The notes under the pieces are model-generated. The model saw only the letters and a program-made list of their open reading frames with translations, ran no database searches and was not told the DNA's origin. A program made the position numbers and the translations under genes. A stretch of DNA of 64,000 nucleotides. It comes from a virus. Below are positions 59,392-64,000 of the stretch, piece by piece. The stretch spans positions 1 through 64,000 of IMG/VR virus record IMGVR_UViG_3300025137_000018. One strand, given 5' to 3'. Every line of letters begins with the position of its first letter. Position 1 is the first letter of the stretch.

Positions 59392-60741
59392 ATGAAATTG
59401 CAAGATAAAGAAACTCTAAGCGTTGCAGCAGCAGTCCAGAACGTATTAGAAGGTAAAAAGCCTGCAGTTAAGGAAGAACTAAAGTATCCACATGCGATGT
59501 ATCATCCTGAAACTGGCAAAGAAGAAACTGCAAAAAACGAAGAAGAGCATAAAGCTTTATCTGATAAGGGTTATACACATGAGAAGAACGAATCTCCTGA
59601 AGAACCTAAAGCTAAAGGCGAAAAAGATTTTAAAGCTAAGCATGTAGTTAAGAAATCTGGTGCAAAATCTGATGGTTCAGTAGTAAAAGAAGATGTTGAC
59701 GCACTTCATGAAGAAGCTATTGAAATGGATAAAGAACTTTCTGAAGGCTTTTCTCCATCTCAAGTTAAAGCTGCTATAAAAATTGCTACTAAAATGGGTG
59801 GTAATATGACAGGTGCTATTAGAAAAATCGAAGCTATGAAAAAAGGTTTATCTGATGAAAAAGCAGTTAATGATGCATTACGTGCAGCTAACGAAGGTAC
59901 AATGTCAGAAGAAGAAAAATCTGCAAAGCAGAAAAAGTACCAAGATTTCTTTAATAAAGCACTTAAAAAGTTTGGTGTTAAATCACCTGCTGAACTCGAC
60001 GGCGATAAGAAAAAAGAATTCTTTGATTATATCGATAAGAATTATGAAGCTGACGATGAAGAAGATGAAATCGTATCAGAAGGTAAGGTTACAGTTGATG
60101 TTGACTGGATTGGCGATAGCAAAGTAACTAAAGATGCTGAAAAGAAATTTAAAGTAAAAATTAAAGTAGACGCTAGAAAAGGTACTGCTGATGTAACTGG
60201 TGATAGTAAGCAAGTTGTTAAAATGTTAATGGATAAAGACGTATACGGATTAGATAAAGGTGACATTGAAGACATGTTCCCAGGCCTTATGAAAGGTAAA
60301 TTAGAATCTGTTGATGAAAGCATGAGTTTACCTAAAGCTCCTTTAAAGGGAATGCATTTAACTGGATTTTCTGGAAAGTTTAAATTAAACCAAACGTCTG
60401 GCCATGAAGATAATTACTCTCCTGAAGTTCTTAAAGATGTAAAAACTGGTTTAAAAATAGTAGAGAAACATCTTAAGAAACAAGGAATGAGATTCAAAGA
60501 AGAAGAAGTTCTAGTTGGGCCTAAAAACCATGCGAAAGAACATGGCTTTAAGGTTGGAGATTTTGATTCCGAGTTTGCAATAAATATCTTTCCAGGATTT
60601 CCAGGCAAGAACCCAGATCTACCAAAGGGTAAATCTGAAGATGATATTAACTTAGATGATATGGTCAAAGACCTAGGTAAATTAAAATCATTCGGTAACT
60701 TTAAAAATGATTTCTCAGATAACTGGGGTGGTCGTAAATAA
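59392..60741 (+). CDS. Large Lys/Glu-rich putative virion protein
   Basis: 449 residues. The start MKLQDKETLSVAAAVQNVLE ends in a VLE site and further gp21-type sites (VSE, LSE) occur between domains. Modules: a PHAMYHPETGKEE segment, a helical block FSPSQVKAAIKIATKMGG, an FFNKALKKFGVKSPAELDG block, and a C-terminal alpha/beta domain (~320-449). Possibly a polyprotein-like internal protein. AGGAG ribosome site. Confidence 0.7.
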   Translation: MKLQDKETLSVAAAVQNVLEGKKPAVKEELKYPHAMYHPETGKEETAKNEEEHKALSDKGYTHEKNESPEEPKAKGEKDFKAKHVVKKSGAKSDGSVVKEDVDALHEEAIEMDKELSEGFSPSQVKAAIKIATKMGGNMTGAIRKIEAMKKGLSDEKAVNDALRAANEGTMSEEEKSAKQKKYQDFFNKALKKFGVKSPAELDGDKKKEFFDYIDKNYEADDEEDEIVSEGKVTVDVDWIGDSKVTKDAEKKFKVKIKVDARKGTADVTGDSKQVVKMLMDKDVYGLDKGDIEDMFPGLMKGKLESVDESMSLPKAPLKGMHLTGFSGKFKLNQTSGHEDNYSPEVLKDVKTGLKIVEKHLKKQGMRFKEEEVLVGPKNHAKEHGFKVGDFDSEFAINIFPGFPGKNPDLPKGKSEDDINLDDMVKDLGKLKSFGNFKNDFSDNWGGRK

Positions 60742-60756
60742 GACCAAATAAGCTCT

Positions 60757-60764
60757 TATAAATA
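60757..60764 (+). promoter_or_regulatory. Late-type TATAAATA very close to a start codon
   Basis: Exact TATAAATA only 5 bases before the ATG at 60770. Transcription from it would be leaderless for that gene, so it may serve downstream genes or be chance. Confidence 0.35.
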
Positions 60765-60769
60765 ACTAT

Positions 60770-61141
60770 ATGATGAAATTATTTGATAAACTGACTAGTA
60801 GGAACTTTAAGCTATTTGCTGCTAACCATTATAATAACCCTGAATGTATTTCAGTGGAAGAATTTATAGAGGATGTAAGTAGATTTAAATACTTAAAACG
60901 ATTGTTGAAAAGGTATGAGCAATCAGGTGATTTACAGGAAAGATTAATCCTAAATCATCTGATTGTAATATACAATGTGTTTGGCATTGAAGCTGCTGAT
61001 AGAATGGTTTGGTTCAAAGTGAACGAAGCACACTATCCAGCATTGAAAACCTTTTTAGTATTTTTACATTTTATAAAAGAAAACGATAAGGTAGAAATAC
61101 CTGTGGACACTAACATAGTGGAAAGGTTAAGAAATATATGA
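60770..61141 (+). CDS. Conserved T4-like hypothetical protein
   Basis: 123 residues (or 122 from the second ATG). FKYLKRLLKRYEQSGDLQER, LILNHLIVIYNVFGIEAADR and FLVFLHFIKEND form an all-helical domain seen in many T4-like phages. Function unknown; location suggests a virion role. Confidence 0.75.
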   Translation: MMKLFDKLTSRNFKLFAANHYNNPECISVEEFIEDVSRFKYLKRLLKRYEQSGDLQERLILNHLIVIYNVFGIEAADRMVWFKVNEAHYPALKTFLVFLHFIKENDKVEIPVDTNIVERLRNI

Positions 61142-61752
61142 GAACTGTATTAAATAAACGAAACGAAATAAACGAAGGTTTATTGTCTCGTGGTGCAGAT
61201 ATGGTTTATGCTATTAGATTTCTTAAACTTTTAGTAACACCATTTAAAAAGACAGAGGCTTTTAAACAAGGCCTTGTTGATGAAAATGGTTATAGAACAG
61301 AAATACCAATTGAAACTAATGACCAAAGATCGGCATTTACAATATTTCATAGATTGGTATTTAATGTTAAAAAATTAATGGCTAAGGTTCCATTTGGTAA
61401 AACCAGACTAGCATCTTATGCTGCAGCTTTATTTCTTGTTAAAGAACACACTGGAATATCAAGTGAAAGATTAAAAAGTATATTAATAGAATCTGGAGAA
61501 ACTGATTTAGATATTATTAATGAAAGTGCTTGGTTTGAAAACAATAATAAACTAAATAAAGGTACTTATACATTAGTTAATGATATTGCTTCACCAGATA
61601 CTGCTGAATTTATAGCTAGAAAAAACACAAAGGTAATAGTAACAGAAGTAACAGAACCAGCTGATACATTATTTGATATAAATATATACAAGGTTAAACA
61701 CTTAAATACCAAACAATTTGTATATATAACAAATATGGATATAAAAAGATGA
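61138..61752 (+). CDS. Putative virion protein, 204 residues
   Basis: Start MRTVLNKRNEINEGLLSRGA contains INE, a good gp21 site. A helical N-terminal domain, FGKTRLASYAAALFLVKEHT helix, then an acidic stretch and a beta-rich end. No family recognised. 4-base overlaps on both sides. Confidence 0.7.
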   Translation: MRTVLNKRNEINEGLLSRGADMVYAIRFLKLLVTPFKKTEAFKQGLVDENGYRTEIPIETNDQRSAFTIFHRLVFNVKKLMAKVPFGKTRLASYAAALFLVKEHTGISSERLKSILIESGETDLDIINESAWFENNNKLNKGTYTLVNDIASPDTAEFIARKNTKVIVTEVTEPADTLFDINIYKVKHLNTKQFVYITNMDIKR

Positions 61753-61970
61753 AATATAAAAGTTTTAAACAATGGGAAGATGCTGCTGCTAATTCTGTAG
61801 CAAGTGGTGGAGTCGATATGGCTCCAAACGCTATGGGTAAAAAAGCACTTCTTAAAAGAAGAAAAAAATCTGAAGGTAAATACGACGGCCGTACCAAAGA
61901 AGGTAGAAAATTCGTAGAAAGAATGTTAGCAAAGAGGTTGGCCAGAGAAGCTAAAAAAATAGAGAAATAA
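61749..61970 (+). CDS. Small basic putative packaged protein
   Basis: 73 residues, Lys/Arg-rich. Starts MKYKSFKQWEDAAANS, targeting-leader-like. The rest is basic and helical (GKKALLKRRKKSEGK, ERMLAKRLAREAKK). Probably nucleic-acid binding. Confidence 0.7.
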   Translation: MKYKSFKQWEDAAANSVASGGVDMAPNAMGKKALLKRRKKSEGKYDGRTKEGRKFVERMLAKRLAREAKKIEK

Positions 61971-61974
61971 TATT

Positions 61975-62367
61975 ATGTCGAAAATTTTGATGGGAATTAT
62001 AGGAGCTATGGGACTTATAGGGTTTATGTATTATAATTTCTCTGTAGTACCTATGAAGACTAAACTAGAAGAACAATCCAAAGTAATTATAGCACAAGAC
62101 CTAAGAGACCAAGAACAAAAGGCCACAATCGAGGCCATTCAAAATAATCTTCAAAAAACTTCACAAGAGTTAACAGGATTACAAGTTAGAAATCAAGCAT
62201 ACGAAACAGAAATGAATGAGTATATGGATATATTCAGACGTCATAATCTGTCTAAATTGGCTAGTGCCAAACCTGGTATGATTGAGAAAAGAGCAAACAC
62301 TAGAACAAAGGAGGCATTCGATGCGATTGAAGCAGATAGTCAGCGTATTAGCACTCTTAACGATTAG
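61975..62367 (+). CDS. i-spanin-like (Rz-type) inner-membrane protein
   Basis: 130 residues. One N-terminal membrane segment (ILMGIIGAMGLIGFMYYNFS), then a periplasmic coiled coil with the segment FRRHNLSKLASAKPGMIEKR. The plan and the overlapping lipoprotein gene fit an i-spanin, which joins inner and outer membranes for the last step of lysis. Confidence 0.82.
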   Translation: MSKILMGIIGAMGLIGFMYYNFSVVPMKTKLEEQSKVIIAQDLRDQEQKATIEAIQNNLQKTSQELTGLQVRNQAYETEMNEYMDIFRRHNLSKLASAKPGMIEKRANTRTKEAFDAIEADSQRISTLND

Positions 62368-62821
62368 TGGTTGTTCACTACTTCAACAAGCTCCAAGAGA
62401 AGTTGAAATAATAACAAAACCAGTTCAGATAGATATTGTTCAGCCAGTAATGCCTAGAGCAATAGATTTAAAAGAACCTAAATGGTATGTAGTTTCAGAT
62501 ACCAAGATAATAGAAAATTGTCTAAAAGATCCTGAAACTAAAAAATCAAACTGTAAATTAGGTAGAGAAGATTTATACCCAGAAGGATATACATACCTTG
62601 ATAAATTTATAGATGATATAAAGAAAAACCATGGCGGTGATATTGTATTTGTTGCTATGACTGTTGATGATTATGAGTTAATGTCTTATAATACTCAAGA
62701 AATTAAAAGATATATTAATCAGCTCGGCGAGGTGATAGTTTACTATAGGAATGTAACAATAAATGATGAAAATGCTGCAGCAGTTGAAATTAAACTGGAG
62801 AAAAAAAATGGCAACGACTAG
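62321..62821 (+). CDS. o-spanin-like outer-membrane lipoprotein
   Basis: 166 residues from the ATG at 62321, chosen for AAAGGAGG 7 bases upstream. Signal peptide MRLKQIVSVLALLTISGC with a lipobox ending at Cys18. Overlaps the i-spanin gene by 47 bases in another frame, the classical Rz/Rz1 arrangement. Longer than typical o-spanins, with a folded C-terminal part (DIVFVAMTVDDYELMSY). Ends overlapping the lipase start by 14 bases. Confidence 0.8.
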   Translation: MRLKQIVSVLALLTISGCSLLQQAPREVEIITKPVQIDIVQPVMPRAIDLKEPKWYVVSDTKIIENCLKDPETKKSNCKLGREDLYPEGYTYLDKFIDDIKKNHGGDIVFVAMTVDDYELMSYNTQEIKRYINQLGEVIVYYRNVTINDENAAAVEIKLEKKNGND

Positions 62822-63569
62822 AATGAAAGAAACAATGACAGTATGGGAAAGAGCAGAGGTAGCAGCTAAGCTATCCGCAATCGCATATATGAATCCTAAA
62901 CCTGCAGAAACTGCAGCAAAAAAGCTAGGGTTTAACTCAGCAAATCTAATTAGTAGAGACGGAGCAGAAGTATTGGTATGTAAAGACCGTAATGATATGT
63001 GGTTTGCTTTTAGAGGAACAGAACCTTCAAAACTAAATGATGTATTAGCTGACCTTAAAGTAATTAAGAATACTGCTAAAGCTGGTGGTAAAGTTCACGG
63101 TGGATTCCAAGAAGAAGTAGATGACTTATGGATGGATATAGTAAAAGAACTTGATCATAATGACCAGTTAAAAGTAAGAAAAGATGTTTACTTTACTGGA
63201 CATAGCTTAGGTGCAGCCATGGCTACTATCAGTTCAACTAGGTATCAACCAGAAGAACTATTTACATTTGGTTCTCCAAGAGTTGGCGGAAAGCATTTTA
63301 TAAAGAATATCAAAGCTGATCATTATAGATTCATGAATAATAATGATATTGTATGTAGAATCCCACCAGCATGGCTAGGATTTAGACATCATGGTGAAAT
63401 GATTTATTTTGATAGATTCGGTAATAAAGCACTTAAGCCAACATGGGCTGATACGTTGTATGGTATATGGAATTCATGGAAAAGATTTAAATTCTTTGAT
63501 GGAGTTGTAGATCACGGAATGCCTAATTATGTACAAGCAATTAAAAAGCTTGCAAAAATTAAGGAATAA
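62808..63569 (+). CDS. Class 3 lipase
   Basis: 253 residues from the ATG at 62808 (GGAG 7 bases upstream); the frame is open 45 bases earlier. AFRGTEPSK, KVHGGFQEEV, the nucleophile elbow TGHSLGAAMA, FTFGSPRVGG, Asp in NNNDIVCRIPP and His in RHHGEMIYF make a full alpha/beta hydrolase triad. No signal peptide. Next to spanins, so membrane phospholipid hydrolysis at lysis is plausible. Confidence 0.9.
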   Translation: MATTRMKETMTVWERAEVAAKLSAIAYMNPKPAETAAKKLGFNSANLISRDGAEVLVCKDRNDMWFAFRGTEPSKLNDVLADLKVIKNTAKAGGKVHGGFQEEVDDLWMDIVKELDHNDQLKVRKDVYFTGHSLGAAMATISSTRYQPEELFTFGSPRVGGKHFIKNIKADHYRFMNNNDIVCRIPPAWLGFRHHGEMIYFDRFGNKALKPTWADTLYGIWNSWKRFKFFDGVVDHGMPNYVQAIKKLAKIKE

Positions 63570-63571
63570 TC

Positions 63572-63898
63572 ATGAACTGGCTTATCATACTCACACTTAA
63601 ATCAATTTTATCTTCAATCATTGGTAGTTCATTTTACAAATGGTTTGAAGGTACTACTGTAGGTATCTGGTTTCAAAAGAAAGTAGATACGTTTATGCAA
63701 TATCTTGCTGTAAAGTATGATATAGAATTAGCTAAGAAAGATGCTAAATTTAGAAAACAATATCCACTTGTAGCCGAAAGACTTGATTATGTAGAAAGTA
63801 TCGCACATTGTAAATGCGGTATTGAAGAGTTCGACGGCTATAAACCTCTTATATCTCGAATTGAAGAAATTGAAAGAAGACTCAAAATAAAAAAATAA
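63572..63898 (+). CDS. Membrane-associated hypothetical protein
   Basis: 108 residues. N-terminal hydrophobic stretch (WLIILTLKSILSSIIG), then helical and Cys-containing HCKCGIEEFD, and a basic end. Follows the lipase by 2 bases, so it may belong to the lysis module (holin-like role possible but not shown). Confidence 0.65.
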   Translation: MNWLIILTLKSILSSIIGSSFYKWFEGTTVGIWFQKKVDTFMQYLAVKYDIELAKKDAKFRKQYPLVAERLDYVESIAHCKCGIEEFDGYKPLISRIEEIERRLKIKK

Positions 63899-63908
63899 CA
63901 CAAACTGG

Positions 63909-63937
63909 TGTACATTTGTTGAGTTCTATGGTATAAT
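63909..63937 (+). promoter_or_regulatory. Promoter TGTACA-N17-TATAAT at window end
   Basis: TGTACA 63909-63914, 17-base spacer, TATAAT 63932-63937 with upstream ATGG. Drives the gene starting at 63980. Confidence 0.85.
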
Positions 63938-63979
63938 AGATATATTAAATGAAACACAATATGAACAGGGATAAACATT

Positions 63980-64000
63980 ATGGGCATAAATGTCACTAAG
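63980..64000 (+). CDS. Start of next gene, truncated by window
   Basis: ATG at 63980 with AGGGA 9 bases upstream, 43 bases after a promoter; first residues MGINVTK. The competing ATG at 63961 stops after 12 codons. Identity unknown. Confidence 0.45.

Noticed and set aside
1-64000. tRNA genes, CRISPR arrays, photosynthesis genes, homing endonucleases, inteins
   Set aside because: None noticed on reading; a tRNAscan-SE and HMM search would be needed to exclude tRNAs and small endonucleases with certainty.

Overview
This window is a stretch of a T4-superfamily myovirus (tailed phage, contractile tail) with an AT-rich genome. All well-supported genes lie on the plus strand, are tightly packed, and often overlap by 1-20 bases. 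The T4 core set is present in a recognisable order: neck (gp13, gp14, gp15), terminase (gp16, gp17), sheath and tube (gp18, gp19), portal and head maturation (gp20, a gp67/68-like peptide, gp21, gp22, gp23), recombination (UvsY, UvsW, UvsX), late sigma factor gp55, nuclease gp47/gp46, clamp and clamp loader (gp45, gp44, gp62), RegA, DNA polymerase gp43 and helicase gp41. Accessory genes typical of marine T4-like phages (small heat-shock protein, GroES-like co-chaperonin, MazG-like pyrophosphatase, CobS-like AAA+ ATPase, ribosomal protein bS21) without any photosynthesis gene suggest a marine phage of a heterotroph, perhaps in the pelagiphage myovirus neighbourhood. The host is inference; nothing in the sequence names it.

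Layout. 1-7.7 kb: the 3' part of a giant tail-fibre gene with an S74 autoprocessing chaperone. 7.7-20.4 kb: neck, packaging, tail and head genes, with TATAAATA late-type promoters. 20.5-23.6 kb: a second gp19-like protein, UvsY, UvsW, then a spot where a promoter points backwards on the minus strand. 23.6-40.8 kb: replication and transcription genes in short operons, most behind a stereotyped promoter TGTACA-N17-TATAAT. 40.9-46.5 kb: one operon of nucleotide and sugar-nucleotide enzymes (DUF1599-like, thymidylate-synthase-fold enzyme, dCMP deaminase, glycosyltransferase, C5-cytosine-methyltransferase-like protein, UDP-glucuronate epimerase-like, UDP-glucose dehydrogenase-like) that looks like a DNA-base hypermodification system. 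46.5-51.4 kb: bS21, UvsX, gp41 and small unknown genes. 51.4-62 kb: about 18 small to medium genes, most of whose products begin with the same kind of short leader (M-K-x-F-K-E-type, ending in a hydrophobic-x-Glu site). It resembles the T4 capsid-targeting sequence cleaved by gp21, so this block probably encodes internal head proteins delivered with the DNA; they include ligase-like, nucleotidyltransferase and P-loop kinase proteins. 62-63.9 kb: an i-spanin/o-spanin pair and a class 3 lipase, a lysis module.

Regulation read from sequence: ten plus-strand and one minus-strand copies of TGTACA-N17-TATAAT (extended -10, invariant 17-base spacer), three of them preceded by a 51-bp repeat with tandem TGCAAATAA units; about ten TATAAATA late-type promoters in gene gaps, expected to be read by gp55 with the gp45 clamp; three good intrinsic terminators; and two matching hairpin leaders (UG/G internal loop, AUAA loop) about 35 nt upstream of two start codons. 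I saw no tRNA gene, CRISPR array, insertion sequence or photosynthesis gene.
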